Assembly: GCF_019266065.1 (NCBI RefSeq)
Contig: NZ_LPNR01000082.1
Location: 1 to 56,782, forward strand
Direction of reading: 5' to 3'
Source of the DNA: Nocardia sp. MH4
GTDB lineage: Bacteria > Actinomycetota > Actinomycetes > Mycobacteriales > Mycobacteriaceae
Length of the DNA: 56,782 nucleotides
Part shown: piece by piece, positions 25,215 to 33,798 of the stretch
Layout of the letters: each line of letters starts with the position of its first letter
Position numbering within the stretch: position 1 is the first letter of the stretch
Translations under genes and position numbers: made by a program
The notes under the pieces: model-generated
The model's database searches: none
What the model saw: only the letters and a program-made list of their open reading frames with translations
Told to the model about the DNA's origin: nothing

Positions 25215-27644
25215 ATGATCGACATCGGTGGGCGGCGCGGCCCGCGAACGGGATCCGGGGCAGACTCGGTGGTCGCCCTGGTCGACGCGGCCTCCGGCGT
25301 CGAACGCGAACTGATCGGCAACTGGATCGCCGAGGGCGGGCTGGCCCGCGACATCGGCTCCGACGCCCCGGTGACCCAGCTCGACCTCGACGCCAAGGCG
25401 ATCACCAAACGCCTGGTCGGCAGGCACGACGACCCACTCGTCGTCCCGGTCCGGGTGCTGTGGCTGCCGCCGGAGCGCGACGGCGTCCGCCGGGTCACCT
25501 TCGCCGATCTGGCCCTGCTCACCAACCCCCGCAAGCCCAATCGGCTGGTCCAGCGCAGGCTGCTGCGCACCGAACCCGACCGGCACCGGGTGCTCGTCGG
25601 CGCGCCGGCCCGGCTCAGCGAACTGCGCACCAACAACCCCGAGGCCGCCGCCCTGCTGCGGGCCGGCTCGGCCGATCCGTTCGCGCGGTCGGTGGTGCGC
25701 GCGGCCGTGGTGGCGCTGGAACGGGCCGAACGCACCGTGATCGGCGACCGCTACAAGGTGCCGCAGCTGGTGGCCGAGGAGATCCTCGACTCCCCCGAAT
25801 TCCAGCGCAAACTCGACTACATCGCCGAGGAGATCGGCTCCGAGCCGGACCAGGTGTACCGCAACGCGGAGAAGGCGCTGCGCGAGCTCGTCGCCGCGCA
25901 GAGCCGACTGGTCTCGGACCTGTTCACCCAGGCCATGCGGCCGGTGCACGCCTCGACCTGGAAGGTCGACACCGACCTGCACGGCCTGGACGCGTTGCGC
26001 AAGCTCAACCGCAAGTTCCCGCTGGTGTTCCTGCCCTCGCACCGCTCCTACGTCGACGCGTTCGTCCTCGGTGACGTGCTGGCGCGCAACGACTTCCCCC
26101 CCAATCACGTGATCGGCGGCGCGAACCTGAACTTCTGGCCGATGGGCCCGATCGCGCGGCGCACCGGAACGGTGTTCATCCGCCGCAGCTTCGGCGACGA
26201 CGAGGTGTACAAGGCCGTCGTCGAGGAGTACTTCGCCTATCTGCTGGCCAAGCGATTCAACATGGAGTGGTACTTCGAGGGCGGGCGCACCCGCACCGGC
26301 AAGCTGCGGCCGCCGCGCTACGGTCTGCTCAATTACCTCGCCGCCGCGGTCCGTTCACGCCGCGTCGAAGACGTGCTGCTGGTGCCGGTGTCGATCACCT
26401 ACGAGCGGCTCAACGAGCTGGGGGCGATCGCCAGCGAACAGTCCGGCGGCAAGAAGAAGCCGGAGGGCATCGGCTGGCTCGCCAGATATGTCCGCAGCCA
26501 GCAGCATTCGGCCGGACGCGTGTATGTGCGCTTCGGCGAGCCGCTCTCGGCGCGGGAACGGCTGGGCGCGCACGGTGATCCGCTCGACCAGCGGCCGACG
26601 ACCATCCCGTTGCGCGACACCACGACCGGCGCGACAAGCGTTCCCGACGAGTCGGCGCTGAGCGAGACCGAGCGCAAAGCGGTGCAGCGGTTGGCCTTCG
26701 ACGTCGCCGTCGGGATCAACGCCGTCACCCCGATCACGGTGAACGCGCTGGTCACCCTAGCCCTGCTCGGCGTGCACGAGCGCGCGCTGACGCTCGGACA
26801 GGTCCGCACCGTGGTCGACCCGGTGCTCGGTTATATCGCCCAGCGCGGCCTGCCCAGCGGCGAGCTGTCCGCCCTGCGCGACGACCAGGGCCTGCGTGTA
26901 GTGCTGGAACAGCTCGCGCTGGCCGGGGTGGTCACCGTGTATCGCGGTGGGCTGGAACCGGTCTACGCGATCGAACCGGGCGCGCACCTGGAGGCCGCCT
27001 TCTATCGCAACAGCGCGGTGCACTGGTTCGTCAACCGCGCCATCCTCGAGCTGGCCGCGCTCACCGCCGTCGAGGAACCGGGTGACGACCCGCTGCGCTC
27101 GGCCTGGAAGGCCGCCTTCGCGCTGCGCGACCTGCTCAAGTTCGAGTTCTTCTTCCCCGAGCGCCAGGAATTCGCCGAGCAGATCATCGACGAGGTGCGC
27201 CTGATCGTGCCGGAATGGGACGAGAACACCCCCGACGACCGGCTGGATCGTCAATTCCTCGGCGCGCTCACCGATTCCGGGTTCGTGATGGCCCATCGCG
27301 TCCTGCGCTCGTTCTTCGACGCCCAGCTCGTGGTGGCCGAGCGACTGGCCGCGCGCCCGGCCGACGCGACGATCGATCGCAAGGAGTTCATCGACGAGTG
27401 CGTCGCCGTCGGCAAGCAGATGCTGTTGCAGCAGCGGCTGCACAGCCCCGAATCGGTATCGACCGAATTGTTCACCAGCGCCTGGAAATTGGCGGCCAAC
27501 CACGGACTGATCGGCCCAGCCCCCGAGGGCGCCGAGGACGAGTTGGTCGCGCGCAGAAAAGAATTCGCCGATCGGCTGCGTGATCTCGGCGAGCGCATCG
27601 CGCGCGCGGCCAGCCTCGACCCGTCGAACCGGACCACGATCTGA
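25215..27644 (+). CDS. plsB: Glycerol-3-phosphate 1-O-acyltransferase PlsB
   Basis: An 809-residue membrane-associated acyltransferase that adds the first acyl chain to glycerol-3-phosphate in phospholipid and triacylglycerol synthesis. The acyltransferase blocks are in order: HRSYVD (block I, catalytic His276 and Asp281), NFWPMGPIARRTGTVFIRRSF (block II), YFEGGRTRTGKLRPPRYG (block III, 353-370) and LVPVSITYERL (block IV). Length and C-terminal region match mycobacterial PlsB2. The start at ATG 25215 is set by family alignment; GGAGGG abuts it, which is unusually close. The downstream HAD/PlsC gene overlaps by one base (TGATG), so the two are translationally coupled and supply the two sequential acylations. 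Confidence 0.94.
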   Translation: MIDIGGRRGPRTGSGADSVVALVDAASGVERELIGNWIAEGGLARDIGSDAPVTQLDLDAKAITKRLVGRHDDPLVVPVRVLWLPPERDGVRRVTFADLALLTNPRKPNRLVQRRLLRTEPDRHRVLVGAPARLSELRTNNPEAAALLRAGSADPFARSVVRAAVVALERAERTVIGDRYKVPQLVAEEILDSPEFQRKLDYIAEEIGSEPDQVYRNAEKALRELVAAQSRLVSDLFTQAMRPVHASTWKVDTDLHGLDALRKLNRKFPLVFLPSHRSYVDAFVLGDVLARNDFPPNHVIGGANLNFWPMGPIARRTGTVFIRRSFGDDEVYKAVVEEYFAYLLAKRFNMEWYFEGGRTRTGKLRPPRYGLLNYLAAAVRSRRVEDVLLVPVSITYERLNELGAIASEQSGGKKKPEGIGWLARYVRSQQHSAGRVYVRFGEPLSARERLGAHGDPLDQRPTTIPLRDTTTGATSVPDESALSETERKAVQRLAFDVAVGINAVTPITVNALVTLALLGVHERALTLGQVRTVVDPVLGYIAQRGLPSGELSALRDDQGLRVVLEQLALAGVVTVYRGGLEPVYAIEPGAHLEAAFYRNSAVHWFVNRAILELAALTAVEEPGDDPLRSAWKAAFALRDLLKFEFFFPERQEFAEQIIDEVRLIVPEWDENTPDDRLDRQFLGALTDSGFVMAHRVLRSFFDAQLVVAERLAARPADATIDRKEFIDECVAVGKQMLLQQRLHSPESVSTELFTSAWKLAANHGLIGPAPEGAEDELVARRKEFADRLRDLGERIARAASLDPSNRTTI

Positions 27645-29062
27645 TGGGCACCCTCGCCGCGGCCGTCGCCGCGATCAGGTCGGGTCCGCAGGGACCGGGC
27701 GTCGCCGCCGTGTTCGACTTCGGGGGCACCGTAGTCGACGGGCTGCCCCGCCGTGGGCTGCCGAGCCGGGTGCTGCGCCGTGGCGACGCGCGCCGGGCCG
27801 CACTGCTCGGGGGCATTCGGCGCGGTGGCGGCGACGGTGACTTCGGGCGGTTCCTGCAAGCCGTCGAACGGAGCTGGGCCGGGATGTCGGAGGCCGAGCT
27901 GGACGAGCTGGGCCGCAGCGCCTTCCGCCGGGAGATCTACGGGCGGCTGTTCCCCGAGGCGTGGCAGCTCGTGCGCGCGCATCAGCTCGCCGGGCACACG
28001 GTGGTGCTGGTCAGCGAGCTCACCCGCTTCCAGGTGCAGCCCGCCGCCGAGCGGCTCGGCATCGACCACGTGCTGTGCACCCAGCTGGCCGTGCGCGACG
28101 GGGTCGTGACCGGGCAGCCGGACGGCGCGCCACTGTGGCGGGTCGAGAAGGCCGAGGCGGTGGCCGAATTCGCCGCCGCCGCCGAAGTGCAGATCGGCTA
28201 CGCCTACGCCGACAGCATCACCGATCTGACGCTGCTCGACCTGGCCGAGATCCCGACGGTCGTCGACCCGGATCCCGAACTCGCCGAGCTCGCCACCGAA
28301 CGCGGCTGGCCCGCGCTGACGTTCCGGCCCCGGCAGGCCCCGCGGCCGGTCGACTACCTGCGCACCCTCGCCGGGTTCGCCGCGCTCCTCGGCGGCGCGC
28401 TGGTCGGCGTGCTGCGCAAGAGCTACACCCGCGAGCGTCAGGCGATGGCCGACGCGCTGATGCACGACGGCACCACCGCGACCCTGGCGGCGATCGATGT
28501 GCGGCTGCGGGTCGTCGGCGCCGAGCACGCCCGCTCCCCGCGCCCCGCGGTGTTCCTGTTCAACCACCAGAGCCAGTTCGACGTGATCATCGTGCCCAAG
28601 GTGCTCGACGGCGCGGTCACCGGCATCGGCAAGAAGGAACTCGCCAACCATCCCCTGTTCGGCCCGCTCATGCGGTTCGTCGGCGTCACCTTCATCGACC
28701 GCACCGACACCGAACGCGCCAAAGCCGCGCTCGCGCCGGTGGTCTCGACCCTGCGCGACGGCCTGTCCATCGCCGTCGCGCCGGAGGGCACCCGGTCTTA
28801 CACGCCCGGCGTCGGCCCGTTCAAGAAGGGCGCCTTCCACATCGCCATCCAGGCCGGCGTCCCGGTGATCCCCGTGGTGATCCGCAACGCGGGCGAGATC
28901 GCCTGGCGCGATTCACCGATCGCCCGGTCCGGAGTCGTCGATGTCGCGGTACTGCCGCCCATCGACGTCTCCGGCTGGGACCCCACCGACATGGACGACG
29001 AGGTCGAAAGCGTCCGCCGGCTGTTCGAGAACACCCTGCTGGACTGGCCGCAGGCCGACTGA
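27644..29062 (+). CDS. HAD-IB-like domain fused to 1-acylglycerol-3-phosphate acyltransferase
   Basis: A 472-residue two-domain protein. The C-terminal domain (about 265-472) is a PlsC-type acyltransferase: FLFNHQSQFD (NHx4D, His308 and Asp313), FVGVTFIDR, PEGTRSYTPGVGPFKKG and VPVIPVVIRNAG. It should add the second acyl chain to lysophosphatidate made by PlsB. The N-terminal domain (about 18-230) is a HAD-IB phosphatase fold with Ser124, Lys169 and the Asp190/Asp194 pair in YADSITDLTLL. However, motif I reads FDFGGT: the nucleophile Asp25 is present, but the second Asp (acid/base) is Gly27. Phosphatase activity may therefore be reduced or lost. The gene overlaps plsB by one base. Confidence 0.9.
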   Translation: MGTLAAAVAAIRSGPQGPGVAAVFDFGGTVVDGLPRRGLPSRVLRRGDARRAALLGGIRRGGGDGDFGRFLQAVERSWAGMSEAELDELGRSAFRREIYGRLFPEAWQLVRAHQLAGHTVVLVSELTRFQVQPAAERLGIDHVLCTQLAVRDGVVTGQPDGAPLWRVEKAEAVAEFAAAAEVQIGYAYADSITDLTLLDLAEIPTVVDPDPELAELATERGWPALTFRPRQAPRPVDYLRTLAGFAALLGGALVGVLRKSYTRERQAMADALMHDGTTATLAAIDVRLRVVGAEHARSPRPAVFLFNHQSQFDVIIVPKVLDGAVTGIGKKELANHPLFGPLMRFVGVTFIDRTDTERAKAALAPVVSTLRDGLSIAVAPEGTRSYTPGVGPFKKGAFHIAIQAGVPVIPVVIRNAGEIAWRDSPIARSGVVDVAVLPPIDVSGWDPTDMDDEVESVRRLFENTLLDWPQAD

Positions 29063-29080
29063 GCCCGGCCGGACTCGGTC

Positions 29081-30286
29081 TCACCCCTCGAACAGCTGCT
29101 GGCCGAGGTAGCGACCAGGGCCGGGGACACCGGGTGGGATGGCGAAGACCGCCGAGCCGACCGGGGTCGTCCATTGGTTCAGCGCGTCGAATTCCGCCAG
29201 GCGCGCCTGGACCGGGAGGTACTGGGCGGCGATGTCGCGCTGGTAGGCGACGAACAGCAGGCCCGAGTTCGACACCTGCCCCGGCGCGGGGGCCTCGTCG
29301 TAGTTGAATCCCCGGCGCAGGAACCGTTCCCCGGCGTGGGTGTGCCTGGCCCTGGCGACATGCGACGACGGTGGGATGACCGGGATGCCGTTGCGGTCGA
29401 CGGCGGCCAGGTCCGGCTCGTCGTGTTCGGCGGTGCCGGTCAGGGGAGCGCCGTTGGACACCCGGCGGCCGACCGTCAGTTCCCGGCCGTCGGCGTCGAG
29501 CTCGTCCCAGGTGTCGAGGTCCATGGCGATGCGGCGCAGCACCAGCGAGGAGCCACCGGCCAGCCACGGCGTCGACGTGCCGTCGTCCCACACCAGCCGA
29601 TCGAAGTCGACCGTGCGCGGGGCGATGTTGACGGTGCCGTCGACCTGGCCCATGAGGTTGCGCATGGTCTGGCCGCGCGGCGCGTCCCGGAAACCGCGCT
29701 GCACCCAGCGCACCGTCACCAGCGACTTCACGTGCTTGGACAGCACCCGCACGGCGTGCGCGACCGTCGTCGCCTCCTCGGCACAGACCTGGAGCACCAG
29801 ATCGGCGCCGGTATAGGCGGGTTCGAGCCGGTCGATGGGGTACGGCGGCAGCGGCCGCAACCAGCTCGGCCGCCGTTCGGTCAGGCCGACAGCGGTGAAC
29901 AGCTCGGGGCCGAAACCGACCGTGATCGTCAAACGCGCGGGGCGGACGGCGAGCTCCGGTTCGGTGTCGGCGAGCGCGGGCCGACCCTGGGTGAGCCGGG
30001 ACGCGTCGTCGGTCCAGATCCGGAGCAGCCCGATGACGTCCTCGCGGCCGACACCCGGCGCCAGGTCGAAACCGGCGAAGGCGACATGACCGGGCGGGGT
30101 CGTCTCGATGCCCGCCTGATGGGCGCCGTAGAACGGGACGACCTCGAGCGCGTCGTCGCGTTCGGGTTCGCGCTGCGCGAGACCGGCCGCACCCCAGCCG
30201 ATCCCGGCGGCGCCGACCACGCCCGCCGCCGCCGCTCCCCCGCCGAGCAATCGCCGGCGGGAGAGCTTGGTCTGCGGATCAGCCAC
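29081..30286 (-). CDS. Tat-exported DyP-type haem peroxidase (EfeB-like)
   Basis: A 401-residue dye-decolorizing peroxidase. The N-terminus has a twin-arginine signal, KLSRRRLLGGGAAAAGVVG, so it is exported folded with haem bound. The DyP signature GxxDG is present as NLMGQVDGTVN, and the haem-ligand region is RARHTHAGERFLRRGFNYDE with its conserved His and Arg. Class A/EfeB-like proteins reduce peroxides and some have been proposed to release iron from haem. The start is GTG 30286, which overlaps the stop of the upstream PCu(A)C gene by 8 nt, implying coupling. With its neighbours it forms an envelope copper/haem operon. Confidence 0.94.
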   Translation of the reverse strand: MADPQTKLSRRRLLGGGAAAAGVVGAAGIGWGAAGLAQREPERDDALEVVPFYGAHQAGIETTPPGHVAFAGFDLAPGVGREDVIGLLRIWTDDASRLTQGRPALADTEPELAVRPARLTITVGFGPELFTAVGLTERRPSWLRPLPPYPIDRLEPAYTGADLVLQVCAEEATTVAHAVRVLSKHVKSLVTVRWVQRGFRDAPRGQTMRNLMGQVDGTVNIAPRTVDFDRLVWDDGTSTPWLAGGSSLVLRRIAMDLDTWDELDADGRELTVGRRVSNGAPLTGTAEHDEPDLAAVDRNGIPVIPPSSHVARARHTHAGERFLRRGFNYDEAPAPGQVSNSGLLFVAYQRDIAAQYLPVQARLAEFDALNQWTTPVGSAVFAIPPGVPGPGRYLGQQLFEG

Positions 30287-30839
30287 CGTGCGAGGAGTTC
30301 TCGGTGCCCGGCGCGTAGTTCTCCTTGCCGCCGGCGAAGTCGCGCACCTGCGCGGTGACGACGGTGCTCGAGCCGTCGGCGAAGGTGAGGGTCAGCGAGG
30401 TTTCCGAGCCGGTGCGCAGCGGCTGCTTCAGGTCCATGAACATCAGGTGCTCGGCGCCGGGCTTCAGCGTCACCTCGCCGTGCGCGGGGATGGTGATGCC
30501 ACCTTCCTTCGGGCGCATGGTCTTGGCGCCGGTGCTGTCCGGGACCACCTCGTGGATCTCGACCCGATCCGAGACGGGGCTGGTCGCGGCGACCAACGTC
30601 ACCGGCGCGTCACCGGTGTTCTTCAGATTGCCGAAGGCGGCGGACATGCCGGAGTCGGCGGCCTTGATCCACTGGTCGCTCATGGTGATCCGGTCACCCG
30701 CCGCGGCGGGCGCGGCGGGCGCGGGCTCGGCGTCCGAGCAGGCGGTGGCGAAGACGGCGAGGACGGACAGCGCGGTCGCGGCGCCGAGCCGGCGGGCGGC
30801 GCGGGACGAACGCAGGAGGGTATGCGGGAATGCGGACAC
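30279..30839 (-). CDS. PCu(A)C-type copper chaperone lipoprotein
   Basis: A 186-residue periplasmic-side copper chaperone (DUF461/PCu(A)C family), which carries copper to cytochrome oxidase or other cuproenzymes. I start it at GTG 30839, with GGAGA 7 nt upstream, because a signal sequence then ends in a lipobox (LAVFATAC-S), with lipid-modified Cys near residue 32. The copper site is recognisable as His in VEIHEVV, Met in KTMRPK, and HLMFM near the C-terminal third (H-M-H-x-M pattern). A His-containing tail ENSSHGG ends the protein. The stop overlaps the DyP gene by 8 nt. Longer frames upstream lack a better signal peptide. Confidence 0.92.
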   Translation of the reverse strand: MSAFPHTLLRSSRAARRLGAATALSVLAVFATACSDAEPAPAAPAAAGDRITMSDQWIKAADSGMSAAFGNLKNTGDAPVTLVAATSPVSDRVEIHEVVPDSTGAKTMRPKEGGITIPAHGEVTLKPGAEHLMFMDLKQPLRTGSETSLTLTFADGSSTVVTAQVRDFAGGKENYAPGTENSSHGG

Positions 30840-30919
30840 GGCAGATCTCCGATCATCGGGTGAGGTGAGGACCCGGACCGGCACGGCGAATCATCCGCCG
30901 CGTCGGCGGATGTCGGCGG

Positions 30920-31471
30920 CTACGCCGGAACGGGGTGAAGTGCGGTACGACCTGCGGCAGGCGGACCGCGCAGTCCGATCCCGGGTCGCCGGAGCAGTTG
31001 CCGCGCGAGGGCGCGCTCGTCGGCGCGGGGCAGCGGACACGGTCGCGCGGACGGGGCAGGCGGACCATCCAGCGCGAGGACCAGCCGTCGCACGCTGGTG
31101 ATCGCCCGGCGCACCCCGACCTCGGCGGCGCGGATCGCGAGCGCGCCCCCCGGGATCGCCACCAGGTGGGCGACCAGCATGGCGGCGGAGAAGGCGTGGT
31201 GATGCTGGGCGTGTCCCAGCGACAGCGCGGTGTGCCCGACGCCTTGGCCGACGGCCAGCACGGCCATCGTCGCCAGCGGCGTGTTCCCGCGCGGCAGGGC
31301 CGAGGCGATGGCGCCGATCAGCGCGCAGGCTGCGAGCAGCAGGGCCACCGACGATCCGCCGGGAACCGTGCTCGCGCCACCGAGTCCGTGCGCCAGGACG
31401 GCGACCGCACCGGAGGCGGCACCCACCGCGGCGCCACGTAAGCGCGCGGTGTGATCCCTCGGTGAACGCAC
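30920..31471 (-). CDS. Polytopic membrane protein with a histidine cluster
   Basis: A 183-residue protein with about four hydrophobic helices in the first 125 residues and a Pro/Arg-rich cytoplasmic-type tail. Between helices sits GQGVGHTALSLGHAQHHHAF, with five His in 13 residues, which suggests metal contact at the membrane face. I do not recognise a named family. It lies directly upstream of the copper chaperone on the same strand with about 80 bp between them, so it may be part of the same copper-handling operon; that role is inferred only from position and histidines. Confidence 0.75.
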   Translation of the reverse strand: MRSPRDHTARLRGAAVGAASGAVAVLAHGLGGASTVPGGSSVALLLAACALIGAIASALPRGNTPLATMAVLAVGQGVGHTALSLGHAQHHHAFSAAMLVAHLVAIPGGALAIRAAEVGVRRAITSVRRLVLALDGPPAPSARPCPLPRADERALARQLLRRPGIGLRGPPAAGRTALHPVPA

Positions 31472-31564
31472 CCCGCCATGCTACGACCATCTGTCGTAGT
31501 GACCGGGCGCAGGGCCTATGACCAGCGTCTCATCGATGCGAAGCGAAAGATTTCGACCGACGAC

Positions 31565-31593
31565 TTGACCTCAATATTTGTTTAGGTTTGATG
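31565..31593 (+). promoter_or_regulatory. Candidate promoter for the DUF6069-like gene
   Basis: TTGACC (31565-31570), then 17 bp of unusually AT-rich spacer, then TTGATG (31588-31593; TTTGAT one base earlier is an alternative -10). The gene's GGGAGAA and ATG follow 20-30 nt later. Confidence 0.5.
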
Positions 31594-31624
31594 ATGGTCT
31601 CACCACCGAATGAGGGAGAACGAC

Positions 31625-32065
31625 ATGACCACCACCACCGCCCCCGCCACCCGCACCCTGACCCTGCCCGCGCTGTCCCGCCCCGTCGCCGTGCTGGGCG
31701 GCGTCGTCGCCGCCGTCGCGCTCAACCTGATCGTGTGGGCGATCGGCGCCGCGGCGGGCGGTGACTTCACCATGACCAACGCGGGGAAGGTCTCCGATGT
31801 CGCCCCCGGCGGGGTGGTCCTGATGTCGTCCGTGCCGCTGCTGATCGGCCTGACGGTCGCGGTCGCGGTGTCCTACCTGTGGACCGGCGTGCTGCGGGTC
31901 GCCGCCGTCGTCGGGTCGCTGCTGTCGATCGCGACCATCGCGCTGACCGTCGACGCCGACTTCGACACCGCCTCCACCATCGCGCTGTCGGTGATGCACG
32001 TGGTGCTGGTGCCGGTGATCGTGGTCGCGCTGGAAGGTGTGCGCCGCGGCATCACCACCGGATAG
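31625..32065 (+). CDS. Four-TM protein, DUF6069-like
   Basis: A 146-residue membrane protein with four hydrophobic segments (about 20-42, 62-82, 88-108 and 114-134), opening MTTTTAPATRTLTLPALSR. The first helix and loop (VAAVALNLIVWAIGAAAGGDF) resemble actinobacterial DUF6069 proteins. No function is known. The ATG at 31625 follows GGGAGAA; an in-frame ATG 15 bases upstream is less well placed. It stands alone and ends in a strong terminator. Confidence 0.8.
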   Translation: MTTTTAPATRTLTLPALSRPVAVLGGVVAAVALNLIVWAIGAAAGGDFTMTNAGKVSDVAPGGVVLMSSVPLLIGLTVAVAVSYLWTGVLRVAAVVGSLLSIATIALTVDADFDTASTIALSVMHVVLVPVIVVALEGVRRGITTG

Positions 32066-32077
32066 TCCGAACATGAC

Positions 32078-32110
32078 GAAGGGCCCCACCGGAAACCGGT
32101 GGGGCCCTTC
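32078..32110. terminator. Bidirectional hairpin, 15-bp perfect stem
   Basis: GAAGGGCCCCACCGG at 32078-32092 pairs with 32096-32110 around AAA. It lies between the converging DUF6069-like gene and Ppm1. Confidence 0.92.
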
Positions 32111-32120
32111 GCCGTAAGTC

Positions 32121-32840
32121 CTAGACCGAGCGGCCGAACAGCAGCTTCCACGGCATCAGCGCCGACTCCAGCTGCACCTTCAGGCTCATCTTCGACGCGC
32201 CGAGGGTGCGCTCCTCGAACCGGATCGGCACCTCCGCGATCGTGTAACCCTTCTTGATCGCGCGGTAGTTCATCTCGACCTGGAACGAGTAGCCGTTGCT
32301 GCGGATCGACGCCACGTCGATCGCGCGCAGGGTGTCGGCCTTCCACGCCTTGAAGCCGGCGGTCGCGTCCTTCACGCCGAGACGCAGGATCAGGTTCACG
32401 TAGAAGTTCGCCCAGGCCGACAGCGCCTTGCGGTACCACTTCCACTCCGCGGCGGTCGAGCCACCGGGGACGTAGCGCGAGCCCAGCACGACGCCGACAT
32501 CGGCGGAGCTCAGCTTCTCCAGCATCGCCGGGATCACCTCGGCGGGGTGCGACAGGTCGGCGTCCATCTGGATCACCACGTCGGCACCCTCGTCGAGGGC
32601 CTGGGTGATGCCGGCGATGTAGGCGCGGCCGAGGCCGTCCTTCTCGGTGCGGTGCAGCACGCTCACCACGTTCGGCAGCTCGGCGGCCAGCTTGTCGGCC
32701 ACCTCCCCCGTGCCGTCGGGTGAGTTGTCGTCCACCACCAGCACGTGCAGATCGGGAACCGGCAGTGCCGTCAGCCGCTCCACCGCCACCGGCAGATTTT
32801 CCCGCTCGTTGTAGGTCGGCACAACAACGGTAACCCTCAA
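32121..32840 (-). CDS. ppm1: Polyprenol-monophosphomannose synthase (Ppm1/Dpm1-type GT2)
   Basis: A 239-residue family 2 glycosyltransferase that transfers mannose from GDP-mannose to polyprenyl phosphate, giving the lipid-linked mannose donor for lipomannan, lipoarabinomannan and protein mannosylation. Signature segments: VVVPTYNERENLPVAVERL, VVDDNSPDGTGEVAD, the metal-binding DxD as QMDADLSHP, VLGSRYVPGG, DATAGFKAWKADTL and VPIRFEERTLGASKM. It has only the catalytic domain, without the fused acyltransferase domain seen in M. tuberculosis Ppm1. It is cytoplasmic and works at the membrane. It is monocistronic, flanked by a terminator. Confidence 0.95.
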   Translation of the reverse strand: MRVTVVVPTYNERENLPVAVERLTALPVPDLHVLVVDDNSPDGTGEVADKLAAELPNVVSVLHRTEKDGLGRAYIAGITQALDEGADVVIQMDADLSHPAEVIPAMLEKLSSADVGVVLGSRYVPGGSTAAEWKWYRKALSAWANFYVNLILRLGVKDATAGFKAWKADTLRAIDVASIRSNGYSFQVEMNYRAIKKGYTIAEVPIRFEERTLGASKMSLKVQLESALMPWKLLFGRSV

Positions 32841-32964
32841 GGGTCGCCCTCCCTGCTCACCTGGTTACGCTGCGCGACCCACCGAACGGGTGCGCGAGCA
32901 TGTCATCGATTCGTTATGACCGTACTCGATCGACCTGACGCGAACCTGAGCGGCCGTGGCCGCG

Positions 32965-33648
32965 TCACCACAGCTGGCGGGCGTGGACCAGCGCGTCGAC
33001 CACCAGGACCACGCCGAAAACGACGAACAACACCCGGACGACCGGCGGACCGTAGCGGGTGATCGCCCGCACCAGCACCCGATAGACCCGGCGGGCGCGC
33101 GGAGTCGTGCGCAGGGCCAGCGCCAGCACCACCAGCGGCACCAGCAGCGCGATCGCGCAGTACGCGACCACGATCAGCGGCCACACCACCGGCAGCGGAC
33201 GCTGCGCCGACACCATCGCCAGCGCCGCCAGGTACGGCACCGAGGTCGGCACCTTCGCCAGCCCCAGCGTGACCCCGACCACCCCCATCAACCACGGATA
33301 CTTCCGCACCGGCCGTACCCAGCGCCCGCCGCTGCCCATCGTCGTGTCCATCGGCAACGCCGCCACCACGATCAGCACCACACCGATCAGCAGCTCACCC
33401 CAGTACCGCAGCAGCGGCGTCAGCTCGAAGTCGAACAGCCGGACCAGGAAATCGATCCCCAGCACCGTGGCGATCCCGAACGCCACCGACACCGCGAACA
33501 CGCCACCGAGAAAACTGAGCCCCCCGACCACCGGCGACCGCCGCGCCAACCGACTGTCCGCCACCACCGCCGTCGTGATCGCCACCAACAGCACATCCAA
33601 CGCGTCGACCACCGCAAACCCGAGCAACGTGATCAGCAGGACACCCAT
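32965..33648 (-). CDS. GAP-family (Sap/SfLAP-like) six-TM membrane protein
   Basis: A 227-residue polytopic protein with about six hydrophobic helices, opening MGVLLITLLGFAVVDALDVL. It fits the GAP (Gap/SfLAP) family, whose mycobacterial members assist export of cell-surface glycolipids such as glycopeptidolipids or sulfolipid. The glycolipid involved here is unknown. The central charged loop (MDTTMGSGGRWVRPVRKYPW) is typical of the family. It stands alone and is divergent from the broken TnpB gene. Confidence 0.82.
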   Translation of the reverse strand: MGVLLITLLGFAVVDALDVLLVAITTAVVADSRLARRSPVVGGLSFLGGVFAVSVAFGIATVLGIDFLVRLFDFELTPLLRYWGELLIGVVLIVVAALPMDTTMGSGGRWVRPVRKYPWLMGVVGVTLGLAKVPTSVPYLAALAMVSAQRPLPVVWPLIVVAYCAIALLVPLVVLALALRTTPRARRVYRVLVRAITRYGPPVVRVLFVVFGVVLVVDALVHARQLW

Positions 33649-33798
33649 GACCCCCGCGACCCTACTCGCCGGTCACGGTCGAGCCGACGACCGCCGACCT
33701 CGCGAAGCTGCGATCGAGGACGGCACGAGTGACAATGACCGGGTGAGACCGAACACTCCGGGGGAAGTGGCGACCTCCACCGCCGACGACGACGCGCG

